This document shows positions 42,063 to 50,645 of a stretch of 64,000 nucleotides of DNA, piece after piece (position 1 is the stretch's first letter; each line of letters begins with the position of its first letter). The stretch is from Actinomycetospora soli. GTDB taxonomy: Bacteria > Actinomycetota > Actinomycetes > Mycobacteriales > Pseudonocardiaceae. A program made the position numbers and the translations under genes. Where the stretch lies: the NCBI RefSeq assembly GCF_021026295.1, contig NZ_JAJNDA010000005.1, positions 248,001 through 312,000 of the forward strand, given 5' to 3'. Under the pieces are notes generated by a model that was not told the origin of the DNA, searched no databases, and saw only the letters and a list, made by a program, of their open reading frames with translations.

Positions 42063-43622
42063 TCAGGCCTCCCCGACGGCGGGCGTGGTGGTGTCGGACG
42101 TGGCGGGGTCCGCCTCGCGCGCGTGCGCGGCGACGACCCCGGTCTTGTGACGCTGGACGGTCCAGTAGTAGACGAAGCCGACGCCGAGGATCACCCCGGG
42201 CAGCAGCACCCCGCCCCACTGCAGGTACCAGTGGAAGGGCTCGGTGGCGTTGTAGACCTCGTTGCGCGGCCACGCGAGGTTCACCGTCATGAACCCGCCC
42301 CAGAGCACGGCGAGGACGTTGACCGGCACGCCCCAGCGCCCGAGGGAGAACGCGCCCTCGCGCGGCTCCCACTGCCCGCGCAGGCGCTTGACCAGCAGCG
42401 GCACCGTGACCAGCAGGTATGCGGTGTAGATCATGATGATCGCGATCGAGGTGACCACGGTGTAGATCTGCGGGCTGAAGGTCACGAACAGGAGCACGAC
42501 CGCGATGACCCCGATCGCCACCGAGGCGACGACGGGGGTGCCGAAGCGCGGCGAGATCGTGCACAGCGTCGAGCCGGCGGGCAGGTTGTTGTCCCGGCTC
42601 ATCGCGAAGGCCAGGCGGATCGCGGCGGCGTGCACGGCGAGGGCGCAGACCACCACGGCGATGACGACCGCGACGAGGATGACCGAGCCGCCGACCGGAC
42701 CGAGCACGGCGAGGATCAGGGCCTGCAGTCCGCCCAGCGAGCTGAACGCCGGGTCGGCGAGGTCGGGCGCCGACATCAGCGCGAACAGCAGGATGAGCCC
42801 GCCGAGCAGGAACGAGAAGAACAGCGCCCGCAGGATCGCCTTCGGGGCGTTGCGGCGCGGGTCGTGGGACTCCTCGGCCAGCGAGGACGCGGTGTCGAAC
42901 CCGTACATGACGTAGAGCGAGGCAAACATCGCGACGAGGAAGGCGCCGGCGTAGCCGAGCGGGCGGCCCGACGCGTCGATGCCGCCGGTGTCGAACACGA
43001 TCTGCGGCCCGCGCACGATGTTGATCGCCAGCAGGACGATGAGCAGCACGGCGGCGATGAGCTCGATGAACACACCGGCGGCGTTGATCTGGGCCATGAG
43101 CTTCGTGCCGAACGCGTTGACCGCGGTCGTGAACACGATGAGCAGCGCGGCGAGGATGACGCCGTTGAGCGCCTGCGCCCCGGTGTCGTCGTCGCCCGAC
43201 ATGGGGATGAACTGGAATCCCGACCAGAGCTCGGGCAGCGTCGCCTGCAGCGCGAGCGCGACGGCGGCGATCGAGACGATCGAGGCCGTGAGCATGGTCC
43301 AGCCGGCGAGCCACGCGGTGTGCGGGCTGGAGAGACGCTTGGTCCAGTTGTAGATCGAGCCCGCCACCGGGAACCGCGCCGCCAGCTCGCAGAAGCACAG
43401 GGCGACCATCAGCTGGCCGACGAACACCAGCGGCCACGACCACCAGTACGCCGGCCCGCCGGAGCCCAGCCCGAAGTAGAAGAGCTGGAACGTCCCGGTG
43501 AGGATCGAGATGTAGCTGATCCCCGCCGCGAACGTGTGGAAGCTGCCGAGCGAGCGGACGAGGCTGGGTTTGTAGCCGAACTCGGTGATGTCCGAGCTGT
43601 CCTGGTCGTTGGTCGCGCTCAC
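42063..43622 (-). CDS. APC-superfamily amino acid/choline permease
   Basis: The 519-residue protein has about 12 membrane helices. The N-terminal AGISYISILTGTFQLFYFGLGSGGPAYWWSW and GQLMVALCFCELAARFPVAGSIYNWTKRL match the amino acid/choline transporter branch of the APC superfamily. Its GTG overlaps the stop of the aldehyde dehydrogenase gene, and choline oxidase follows five bases later, so import of choline or a choline precursor is likely. The more usual BCCT-type choline carrier is not present here. Confidence 0.8.
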   Translation of the reverse strand: MSATNDQDSSDITEFGYKPSLVRSLGSFHTFAAGISYISILTGTFQLFYFGLGSGGPAYWWSWPLVFVGQLMVALCFCELAARFPVAGSIYNWTKRLSSPHTAWLAGWTMLTASIVSIAAVALALQATLPELWSGFQFIPMSGDDDTGAQALNGVILAALLIVFTTAVNAFGTKLMAQINAAGVFIELIAAVLLIVLLAINIVRGPQIVFDTGGIDASGRPLGYAGAFLVAMFASLYVMYGFDTASSLAEESHDPRRNAPKAILRALFFSFLLGGLILLFALMSAPDLADPAFSSLGGLQALILAVLGPVGGSVILVAVVIAVVVCALAVHAAAIRLAFAMSRDNNLPAGSTLCTISPRFGTPVVASVAIGVIAVVLLFVTFSPQIYTVVTSIAIIMIYTAYLLVTVPLLVKRLRGQWEPREGAFSLGRWGVPVNVLAVLWGGFMTVNLAWPRNEVYNATEPFHWYLQWGGVLLPGVILGVGFVYYWTVQRHKTGVVAAHAREADPATSDTTTPAVGEA

Positions 43623-45109
43623 GAACCACTCCCGGGTGTGGAGGAGGGGAACCACCCGGTCGGCCCTGGCCGGGTGTTGGTCCAGATGTGCTTGGTCTCC
43701 TGGTACTCCGCGAAGCCGGCGCGGCCCAGCTCGCGCCCGACGCCGGAGTGGCCGAACCCGCCCCACTCCGCGGCCGGCACGTACGGGCCGAAGTCGTTGA
43801 TCCACACCGTGCCGTGGCGCAGCCGCCCCGCGACCTCCTCGCAGACCCCGTGGTCGGCGGAGAACACCGCGCCCGCGAGGCCGTACTCGGTGTCGTTGGC
43901 GATGCGGACGGCGTCGTCGAGGTCGGTGAAGGTCTCGACGGTCAGGACCGGCCCGAACGACTCGTCGTGGACCACCGACATGTCCTGGGTGCAGCGGTCG
44001 AGGATCGTGGGCGGGTAGTAGAAGCCGTCCGCGAGGCGCTCGTCGGTGGGCCGTGCGCCGCCGCAGCGCAGCACCGCGCCCTCCTCCACGCCGCGGGCCA
44101 CGTAGGCCTCGACCTTCTCGCGGTGCGCGGCCGAGATGAGGGGGCCGGTCTCGGTGCCGGGGTCGTCGGGTCCGCCGAGCACGATGCGCTGCGCGCGCTC
44201 GACGAGGTCGTCGACGATGCGGTCGTGGGCGGACTCCTCGACCACGAGCCGGGCGCCCGCGGAGCACACCTGCCCGGAGTGCAGGAAGATCCCCGTGAGG
44301 ATGTTGTCGACGGCCGTCTCGTGGTCGGCGTCGGCGAAGCAGACGAACGGGTTCTTGCCGCCCAGCTCGAGCGCCACCTTCTTCACGGTGGCGGCGGCGT
44401 TGGCCATGATCGTGCGGCCGGTGGCGAGGCCGCCGGTGAAGCTGACCATGTCGATGCGGGGGTCGGTCGAGAGCGGGCCGCCCGCGGTCGCGCCCGCGCC
44501 GAGCACGAGGTTGGCCACGCCGTCGGGCAGGCCGGCCTCGGCGAGCAGCTCCATGAGGATGATCGAGGTGTGCGGGGTGAGTTCGCTCGGCTTGAGCACG
44601 AACGTGCATCCCGCGCCCACGGCCGGTGCGACCTTCCAGGCGGTCTGCAGCAGCGGGTAGTTCCACGGCGTGATCAGCCCGCACACCCCGACGGGCTCGT
44701 GGACGACCTTGCTGCGCGCGGTCGGCACGCCGGTCTCCACCAGCCGCCCGTCGTCGCTGGCGGCGAGGTGCCCGAACCACCGGAAGCAGTTCGTGATGTC
44801 GTCCATGTCGATCTCGGACTCGACGATCCGCTTGCCGGTGTCGAGCGTCTCGGCCCGGGCGAGCCGGTCCTTGTCGCGCTGGAGCAGGTCGGCGACGCGC
44901 AGCAGGAGCGCACCGCGCTCGGCGGGCGGGACGGTGGACCAGCGGCCGTCGTCGAAGGCCGCCCGGGCGACGCCGACGGCACGCTCGGTGTCCTGCGCGG
45001 TCGCCTCGCTCACCTCGCCGACGAGGCGTCCGTCCGCCGGGCAACGGATCTCCCGGGTGCCGCCCTCCGCGGCGTCGGTCCACGTCCCGTCGATGAAGAG
45101 CTGGCCCAC
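43619..45109 (-). CDS. betB: Betaine-aldehyde dehydrogenase family protein
   Basis: The 496-residue aldehyde dehydrogenase has N150 in TPWNYP, E248 in ALELGGKNPF and nucleophile C282 in SGQVCSAGARL. The central part and the operon partner choline oxidase support oxidation of betaine aldehyde to glycine betaine. GTG 45109 follows AGGAGGACC. It is the first gene of the betB-permease-codA operon, divergent from a TetR regulator with a perfect palindrome in the shared promoter region. Confidence 0.82.
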   Translation of the reverse strand: MGQLFIDGTWTDAAEGGTREIRCPADGRLVGEVSEATAQDTERAVGVARAAFDDGRWSTVPPAERGALLLRVADLLQRDKDRLARAETLDTGKRIVESEIDMDDITNCFRWFGHLAASDDGRLVETGVPTARSKVVHEPVGVCGLITPWNYPLLQTAWKVAPAVGAGCTFVLKPSELTPHTSIILMELLAEAGLPDGVANLVLGAGATAGGPLSTDPRIDMVSFTGGLATGRTIMANAAATVKKVALELGGKNPFVCFADADHETAVDNILTGIFLHSGQVCSAGARLVVEESAHDRIVDDLVERAQRIVLGGPDDPGTETGPLISAAHREKVEAYVARGVEEGAVLRCGGARPTDERLADGFYYPPTILDRCTQDMSVVHDESFGPVLTVETFTDLDDAVRIANDTEYGLAGAVFSADHGVCEEVAGRLRHGTVWINDFGPYVPAAEWGGFGHSGVGRELGRAGFAEYQETKHIWTNTRPGPTGWFPSSTPGSGS

Positions 45110-45176
45110 GGTCCTCCTGTCGCGATCGATGTGCGGTCGACGTGTGGTCGGGCCCGAACGTAGCGCCGTCGTGTAC

Positions 45177-45188
45177 GTCTGTACAGAC
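45177..45188. promoter_or_regulatory. Perfect palindrome, candidate TetR operator
   Basis: GTCTGTACAGAC is a perfect 12-bp palindrome in the 134 bases between the divergent betB and tetR genes, 55 bases from the tetR start. It is the strongest dyad in that region and the natural operator candidate. Confidence 0.6.
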
Positions 45189-45243
45189 AGGTGACCGCCG
45201 GTAGGATCTCCGGGACGGCACGGCGACGGAGAGCGATCGACGG

Positions 45244-45819
45244 ATGGCGGAAGCACCCAGGGGCACCCGGGCCCGCCCGCGCGCCGACCCCCGCCGTCGG
45301 GAACGCATCGCCCGGGCTGCCATCTCCGTGGTGGCCGAGCGCGGCGTCGACGGCCTGACCCACCGGGCCGTGGCCGCCGCCGCGGACGTGCCCCTCGGCT
45401 CGACCACCTACCACTTCCAGACCCTCGACGACCTGCTGCAGGAGGCCCTGCGCCACGCCGCCGACGACAACATCGGGGCGATCCGGGCGTGGGAGGAGCA
45501 GCTCGCGCCGGACGTCGGGTTCGCCGACGCGATGACCGACCTCGTCATGGGCTACGTCGGGGCGCGGACGAGCACCGTCGTCGAGTACGACCTCTACGTC
45601 GCGGCCCTGCACCGCCCCGCGCTGCGCCCGGTGGGCGCGGCCTGGGACGCCGCGCTCGTCGAGGTGTTCGGCCGCCGGACCGACCCCGTCACCGGGCGGG
45701 TCCTGGCGGGCCTGTTCTGCGGCCTGCTGATGCAGGTCGCGATGGCCGAACCGCCTCCCGGGCGCGACGAGATCCGCGGGGTGTTCGGCCGCGCGATCGA
45801 CGGGCCGACCGCCGCCTGA
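45244..45819 (+). CDS. TetR-family regulator (BetI-like role)
   Basis: The 191-residue protein has an N-terminal HTH (RIARAAISVVAERGVDGLTHRAVAAAADVPLGSTTYHFQ, residues 20-60) and a helical ligand-binding domain. It is divergent from the betB-permease-codA operon, the arrangement expected of a local repressor responding to choline or betaine aldehyde. Sequence alone does not show it is a true BetI. The monooxygenase gene 35 bases downstream may share its transcript. Confidence 0.82.
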   Translation: MAEAPRGTRARPRADPRRRERIARAAISVVAERGVDGLTHRAVAAAADVPLGSTTYHFQTLDDLLQEALRHAADDNIGAIRAWEEQLAPDVGFADAMTDLVMGYVGARTSTVVEYDLYVAALHRPALRPVGAAWDAALVEVFGRRTDPVTGRVLAGLFCGLLMQVAMAEPPPGRDEIRGVFGRAIDGPTAA

Positions 45820-45854
45820 GATTCGGACCCCGCGCGGGCGGGGACGTCCCCCGG

Positions 45855-46973
45855 GTGCGCAGCGCGGTGGTGGTCGGCGGCGGGATCGGTGGGCTGGCGG
45901 CCGCGCGGGGCCTGCTCCTCGCCGGTTGGGACGTCGAGGTGCGGGAACGGCTGGCCGACGACGCGCCGGGCGACGGGAGCGCGAGCCGGCTCGGCGGCGG
46001 GATCTCGATCTGGCCGAACGCCCTGCGGGCCCTCGACGTGCTCGGACTCGGCGACGCGGTGCGCGACGAGGGTCTCGTGCAGGCCGCGGGCGGCATCCGC
46101 GACCGGCGCGGACGCTGGATCGTGCGCACCGACCAGCGCCGGATGATCGAGCGCCACGGGGACGGGATCACCGTGCTCCCCCGCGCCCGGCTGCTCGCGA
46201 TCCTCCGCGACGCGCTCCCGCCCGACGTCGTGCGAACCGGCGCGCCGGTCGTGCGGCCCGGCGTGATCGACGCCGACCTCGTCGTCGGCGCCGACGGCAT
46301 CGGATCCGTGGTGCGGCGGCTGGTCGCGCCGCACTCTCGCCCGCGCTCGACGGGCACCGTGGCCTGGCGCCTCGCCGCGCACGTCCCGGACCCGCCGGCC
46401 GAGGGCGGTGAGACCTGGGCCGACGGCTGCTACGCCGGGGTGGCCCCGCTGCGCGACGGTCGCGTCAACCTCTGGGCGGTCGTGCGCGAGGACGAGCCGG
46501 CCGCCCGCGACCTCGACGCGCTGCGCCGTCGCCTCGCCGACCTCCACGAGCCGATCCCCGGCCTGCTCGCCGCGGCGGACCCGGGGTCGGCGCACGTCGC
46601 GGGTCTGTCGTGGCTGCCGCCGCTGCCCCGCTTCGTGCGCGGTCGGCACCTGCTCCTCGGGGACGCGGCGCACGCGATGACCCCCAATCTCGGTCAGGGC
46701 GGGTGCCTCGCGCTCGAGGACGCCGCGGTGCTGTCGCGCTGCGCGGACGACCCGGCGCGCTACGACCGCCTCCGCCGGCCGCGCACGGCGCGCCTCACCC
46801 GTCGCGCCCGGCTGGCCGGTCTCGTCGCGGGTCTGTCCGGGGCGTTCCCGACGGCGGGCCGGGACGCCGTGGGCCGGCTGGTCCCGGGCGCGGTGGCGGT
46901 GCGGGCCCTCGACGGGGTGCTCGGCTGGATGCCGCCGGGCGTGTCCGCCACTCGGTCGCCGGGCGCGGGGTAG
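45855..46973 (+). CDS. FAD-dependent monooxygenase (PHBH fold)
   Basis: The 372-residue flavoprotein has an N-terminal GxGxxG motif (AVVVGGGIGGLAAARGLLLAG), the short GADGIGSVVRRL motif (residues about 140-152) and the GD motif LLLGDAAHAMTPNLGQGGCLALEDA. These define class A aromatic-type hydroxylases, but the substrate pocket cannot be assigned. GTG 45855 gives the Rossmann strand right at the N-terminus. It follows the TetR gene on the same strand. Confidence 0.78.
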   Translation: MRSAVVVGGGIGGLAAARGLLLAGWDVEVRERLADDAPGDGSASRLGGGISIWPNALRALDVLGLGDAVRDEGLVQAAGGIRDRRGRWIVRTDQRRMIERHGDGITVLPRARLLAILRDALPPDVVRTGAPVVRPGVIDADLVVGADGIGSVVRRLVAPHSRPRSTGTVAWRLAAHVPDPPAEGGETWADGCYAGVAPLRDGRVNLWAVVREDEPAARDLDALRRRLADLHEPIPGLLAAADPGSAHVAGLSWLPPLPRFVRGRHLLLGDAAHAMTPNLGQGGCLALEDAAVLSRCADDPARYDRLRRPRTARLTRRARLAGLVAGLSGAFPTAGRDAVGRLVPGAVAVRALDGVLGWMPPGVSATRSPGAG

Positions 46974-47009
46974 CACGGATTAGGCTGCCGCCCTCACCCG
47001 GGGAGGATC

Positions 47010-47402
47010 ATGTTGGGCACGAGGTGGAGCCGGGCGGCGGGAGCGCTGCTCGGGGCATCGGTCGTCCTGGTCGGTGCGGTCGCGTGCTCGTCCGCGCCGC
47101 CGCCACCACCGGCGCGGCAGTACACCGTTCAGTTCTCGGTGACCGGGACCGGCGGCGGGCAGGCCTTCGGCCGCTACGTGATGGTCGGTGAGCTGGGCTC
47201 CAACCAGCAGGTCAACTTCAGCGGCCTGCCGTACGAGCTGACGCTGACGGTGCCCTACGACCCGTCGCCGAAGCTGCAGGCGGGCGTGGTCGGCGTTCCG
47301 CCGGGGTCGCGGCTGTCGTGCCGCATCCAGGTGGACGGGCAGACGGTCGCCGCGCAGACGATCACGGTGCCCGGCCAGGACGTCATCTGCCGGGCGCCCT
47401 GA
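47010..47402 (+). CDS. MmpS-like lipoprotein
   Basis: The 130-residue protein has a signal peptide ending at VGAVACSS (probable lipobox). The exported domain starts YTVQFSVTGTGGGQAFGRYVMVG and ends LSCRIQVDGQTVAAQTITVPGQDVICRAP. The pattern tyrosine-V...-VTG, followed by a terminal SCRIxVDG...C, is that of mycobacterial MmpS accessory proteins, with two cysteines able to form the conserved disulfide. No mmpL partner is nearby. Its last 20 bases overlap the end of the convergent transporter gene. Confidence 0.65.
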   Translation: MLGTRWSRAAGALLGASVVLVGAVACSSAPPPPPARQYTVQFSVTGTGGGQAFGRYVMVGELGSNQQVNFSGLPYELTLTVPYDPSPKLQAGVVGVPPGSRLSCRIQVDGQTVAAQTITVPGQDVICRAP

Positions 47403-48324
47403 CCCCGACCGCCGCCACCACCGGTCGCCGCGACCGTTCGCGCAGCCCGAGCGCGGTCACCGACACCGCGACGACGACGAGCCCGACCACCTGCGTCGCC
47501 GTGAGCGTGCCGCCGAGCAGCGTCACGCCGAGGACGGTGGCGGTGACCGGGAAGGCGAGCTCGGCGAGGGTGGCCCGCGCCGCCGGCGTGCGGCGCAGCC
47601 CCGGGTAGTAGAGGGCCAGTCCGAGCAGGCCCGGTACGAGGGCCAGCGCCACCAGCGGCGGGAGCTGTCCGGCCGTCACCGCGATCGGGCCGCCGTCGAC
47701 GAGCAGCACCACGAGCGCCGCCGGCAGTCCGATCGCGAAGCGCAGCACCGTGATCTCCCACGGCGAGGCGGCCGAGGCGGCGCCCACGTACCGGCCGAGC
47801 ACGGTGCCCGCCGCCCACAGCACGGCCGCGGCCGCGGCGAGCAGGGCGGCGGTCAGGGCGCGGACCCCGACGTCGAGCGGGTCGGCGAACGCGAGCAGCC
47901 ACGCCCCGATCAGGGCCGGCACCGCGTACGCCCAGTACCCGCGGCGCAGGCGCTCGCCGAGCAGCCAGGCGGCGCCGAGCGCGGCGACGAGGGGCTGGAT
48001 CTTCTGCAGCACCAGCGGGGTGATCGGGTCGCCCAGCATCAGGGCCAGCGTGAACAGCACGGTCGCCAGGGCGGAGGAGCCGGCCCCGATCACCACCATC
48101 GCGGCCCGGGCGCGCGGGTGCATCGCGCGGAACGCCCGCCACGCGCGGGGCAGCCAGGGCAGGAGCACCACGACGATGATCAGGTGTTCCCAGAACACGA
48201 TGCTCGACGCGGGCAGCGCGCCGGCCAGCGGGGTGCGCAGGAGCGCGTCGGTGCCCCAGAGCGCCGCGCCGAGCGCGACCAGCCAGGTCAGGTCACCGGA
48301 GCCGCGCCACCAGGTGGGCCTCAC
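47383..48324 (-). CDS. EamA/DMT-family transporter
   Basis: The 313-residue protein has ten hydrophobic segments in two repeated EamA halves (first GAALWGTDALLRTPLAG; second AAAVLWAAGTVLGRYVG). GTG 48324 is preferred over 48330 because GAGGAGG lies six bases before it. It is the last gene of the ergothioneine operon, overlapping the methyltransferase gene by 32 bases, so export or import of a thiol-histidine compound or precursor is a reasonable idea, not shown. Confidence 0.8.
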   Translation of the reverse strand: MRPTWWRGSGDLTWLVALGAALWGTDALLRTPLAGALPASSIVFWEHLIIVVVLLPWLPRAWRAFRAMHPRARAAMVVIGAGSSALATVLFTLALMLGDPITPLVLQKIQPLVAALGAAWLLGERLRRGYWAYAVPALIGAWLLAFADPLDVGVRALTAALLAAAAAVLWAAGTVLGRYVGAASAASPWEITVLRFAIGLPAALVVLLVDGGPIAVTAGQLPPLVALALVPGLLGLALYYPGLRRTPAARATLAELAFPVTATVLGVTLLGGTLTATQVVGLVVVAVSVTALGLRERSRRPVVAAVGVRAPGR

Positions 48325-48808
48325 CGTCACCCTCCTCGTCGACGAGCACGTCGAGGTGTCCGAACGCCGCCCGCAGCTCGCCGGGGGCGGCCCGGAATCG
48401 TCCGCCGGTGTCGCCGACCGTCGACAGCACCGTCACCACCAACACCCCACCGGGCCGCAGCACTCCCGCGAGCGCCGGGTGGAGCGCCGGGTCACGGAAG
48501 CGCTGGCAGACGACGACGTCGTACGGGCCGCCGACCGGGAGCCCCGCGTCGAGGTCGGCCTCGATCCAGCGCACCGACACCCCCTCGGCGTCGGCGAGCT
48601 CGCGGCCGAGCGCGAGCCCGGCCGGGGCGGCGTCGACCGCGTCGACGGTGAGGCCGCGCGCGGCGAGCCACACCGCCACCGTCCCGCGCCCACAGGCGAC
48701 GTCGAGCGCCGCACCCGTCGTCGGGAGGAGGTCCTCCCGACCGACGAGCACCGACGGCGGCCCGGGGCGCCCGACCCCGGACGCCGCGAAACGGTCGTTC
48801 CAGTCCAC
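48293..48808 (-). CDS. SAM-dependent methyltransferase downstream of egtD
   Basis: The 171-residue class I methyltransferase carries motif I ALDVACGRGTVAVWLA, acidic post-I VDAVD and YDVVVCQRF. GTG 48808 shares one base with the TAG of egtD (TAGTG), indicating translational coupling. A further upstream GTG at 48862 would overlap egtD more and seems less likely. Small size and the N-terminal WNDRFAASG recall TehB/thiol-methyltransferase-like enzymes. The acceptor is unknown. Confidence 0.75.
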   Translation of the reverse strand: MDWNDRFAASGVGRPGPPSVLVGREDLLPTTGAALDVACGRGTVAVWLAARGLTVDAVDAAPAGLALGRELADAEGVSVRWIEADLDAGLPVGGPYDVVVCQRFRDPALHPALAGVLRPGGVLVVTVLSTVGDTGGRFRAAPGELRAAFGHLDVLVDEEGDGEAHLVARLR

Positions 48809-49791
48809 TACCGGCGGCGCGCCAGGGTCAGCCCGAAGCGCTCCCCGGGGTCGGGCAGCCACGCGACCGCGTCGAACCCGGCCGCGTCGAGCTCGGCGGC
48901 GATGCCCGCCCGCGTGAACTTGGTGGAGATCTCGGTGCGCATCTCCTCGCCGGCGGCGAACTCGACGGTCAGGTCCAGCGCCGGGACCCGGACCGTCATG
49001 TCACGGCGGGCGCGGACCCGCATCTCGATGCGGCTCGACTGCGGCACCCACGCGGCGACGTAGTCGAAGCCGTCGAGGTCGAAGTCGGCGCCCAGCACGC
49101 GGTTGAGCACCGTGAGCGCGTTGAGCTCGAAGGCGGCGGTGACGCCGGCGCGGTCGTCGTAGGCGGCGACCAGCGTGTCCTCGTCCTTGACCAGGTCGGT
49201 CCCGACGAGGAAGTGCTCACCACTGGTGAGCGTCTCGGAGAGCGCGGTGAGGAAGGCGCGGCGGTCGTCGGGCTCGAAGTTGCCGATGGTGCCGCCGAGC
49301 AGCACCACGAGCCGACGGCCGACCGCGGGGATGCTGCGCAGGTCGGCGATGAAGTCGCCGACGACCCCGTGCACGTCGAGTTCGGGGTAGCCCGCGACCA
49401 GCGCCGGCACGGCGTCCTCGAGCGCGGCGGCCGAGACGTCCACCGGGACGTAGTGGCGCAGGAGCCCGGTCCGCGACATCGCGTCGAGGAGCAGGGTGCT
49501 CTTCGTCGACGAGCCCGACCCGAGCTCGACGAACGTGTCGGCCCCGGCCGTGCGGGCGATCTCGTCGGCGTGCGCCGCGAGGGCCTCGCGCTCGGCGACG
49601 AAGGGGTAGTACTCGGGCTGCGCGGTGATCTGCTCGAACAGCTCCGACCCACGGGCGTCGTAGAGCCACTGCGGACGCAGGACCTTCGGCGTCGAGGTCA
49701 GCCCGCGGTGCGCGTCGGCGCGCAGCGCGGCGTCGGCGTCCGCCTCGGTGAGGTGGACGTCGACGGTCGGGAGAGTGCCATGCGTGCTCAC
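48808..49791 (-). CDS. egtD: L-histidine N-alpha-methyltransferase
   Basis: The 327-residue enzyme transfers three methyl groups from SAM to histidine, giving hercynine. It has the family pattern FVELGSGSSTKSTLLLDAM (SAM site), YVPVDVSAAAL, LLGGTIGNFEPDDRRAFL and the C-terminal EMRTEISTKFTRAGI. GTG 49791 follows the 89-base gap after egtC. It is fourth in the egtABCD order. Confidence 0.95.
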   Translation of the reverse strand: MSTHGTLPTVDVHLTEADADAALRADAHRGLTSTPKVLRPQWLYDARGSELFEQITAQPEYYPFVAEREALAAHADEIARTAGADTFVELGSGSSTKSTLLLDAMSRTGLLRHYVPVDVSAAALEDAVPALVAGYPELDVHGVVGDFIADLRSIPAVGRRLVVLLGGTIGNFEPDDRRAFLTALSETLTSGEHFLVGTDLVKDEDTLVAAYDDRAGVTAAFELNALTVLNRVLGADFDLDGFDYVAAWVPQSSRIEMRVRARRDMTVRVPALDLTVEFAAGEEMRTEISTKFTRAGIAAELDAAGFDAVAWLPDPGERFGLTLARRR

Positions 49792-49880
49792 GGCGGGGGT
49801 TCACGTCCGATCGGTCACGGCCCACCGCGGTGGAGGGCCTGGTTCACGGCATCGGGAATCAGGGCGGGACGGGCGGGTCG

Positions 49881-50639
49881 CTACAGGGCGGAGACCTCGA
49901 CCGTCGCGGTGTCGCGGACAACGAGCAGGCGCTGGTCCTCGACCGGGGTCCAGTCCCCCGCGTCGAGCGGTTCGGAGGCGACGGTGACGCCGTCGGCATC
50001 GGACCGCCACGACAGGGCGTGGTCCACCGCGGTGGCGACCAGCACCGGTTCCCCGGCCGGACCCGTCGTCAGGAGCAGCAGGTTGAGCCGGGAGCCCGGC
50101 GCCGCGGCGAGCGCGCGGGTCACGACGTCGGCGACCGCGTCGGCCGGGTCCTTGCCGGCGTGGAGGCGGCGGCGGACCAGTGCCCAGAGCACCGCCGAGT
50201 CGGTCGGGGCCTCCAGCGTCATGAGCGTCTCGGGGTCGAGCTCGGCGGCGAGGTCGCGCAGCGAGCCGGGCCAGCCGCGGACGACGCCGTTGTGGCTGAA
50301 CACGCGGGTGCCGTCGCGGAACGGGGCGCAGGCGCCGGTGGACACGGGCATCCCGACCGTCGCCGAGCGCACGGCGGCCACGAACGCCGTCGAGGACACG
50401 GCGGTCGCGAGGTCGAGGAACGAGGCGTCGGTCCACATCGGCACCGGCTGCCGGTAGGAGTGCGCGGTGTTCGCGTCCGCGCCGTACCAGCCGACCCCGA
50501 AGCCGTCGGCGTTCACCGTCCCGCCCCCGCGCATGTCGGCGGGGGCGTAGGACTGGACGAGCAGCGAGTGCGGCGGCTCGGTCACCCGTGAGGCGAGGGT
50601 GACCGGGCGCGGGCCCACGTGGCCCAGATGTCGGCACAT
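49881..50639 (-). CDS. egtC: Gamma-glutamyl-hercynylcysteine sulfoxide hydrolase
   Basis: The 252-residue class II glutamine-amidotransferase-type hydrolase starts MCRHLG, exposing Cys2 as N-terminal nucleophile after methionine removal. SYAPADMRGGGTVNADGFGVGWY and FSHNGVVRGW are family marks. It removes glutamate from gamma-glutamyl-hercynylcysteine sulfoxide. It follows egtB by six bases. Confidence 0.93.
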   Translation of the reverse strand: MCRHLGHVGPRPVTLASRVTEPPHSLLVQSYAPADMRGGGTVNADGFGVGWYGADANTAHSYRQPVPMWTDASFLDLATAVSSTAFVAAVRSATVGMPVSTGACAPFRDGTRVFSHNGVVRGWPGSLRDLAAELDPETLMTLEAPTDSAVLWALVRRRLHAGKDPADAVADVVTRALAAAPGSRLNLLLLTTGPAGEPVLVATAVDHALSWRSDADGVTVASEPLDAGDWTPVEDQRLLVVRDTATVEVSAL

Positions 50640-50645
50640 CGCGGG

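Noticed and set aside
39343..42150. A 935-codon open frame on the plus strand
   Set aside because: It runs opposite the well-supported choline oxidase and ATPase fragment; absence of stops is a high-GC artefact. Only its first part from 39616 looks coding.
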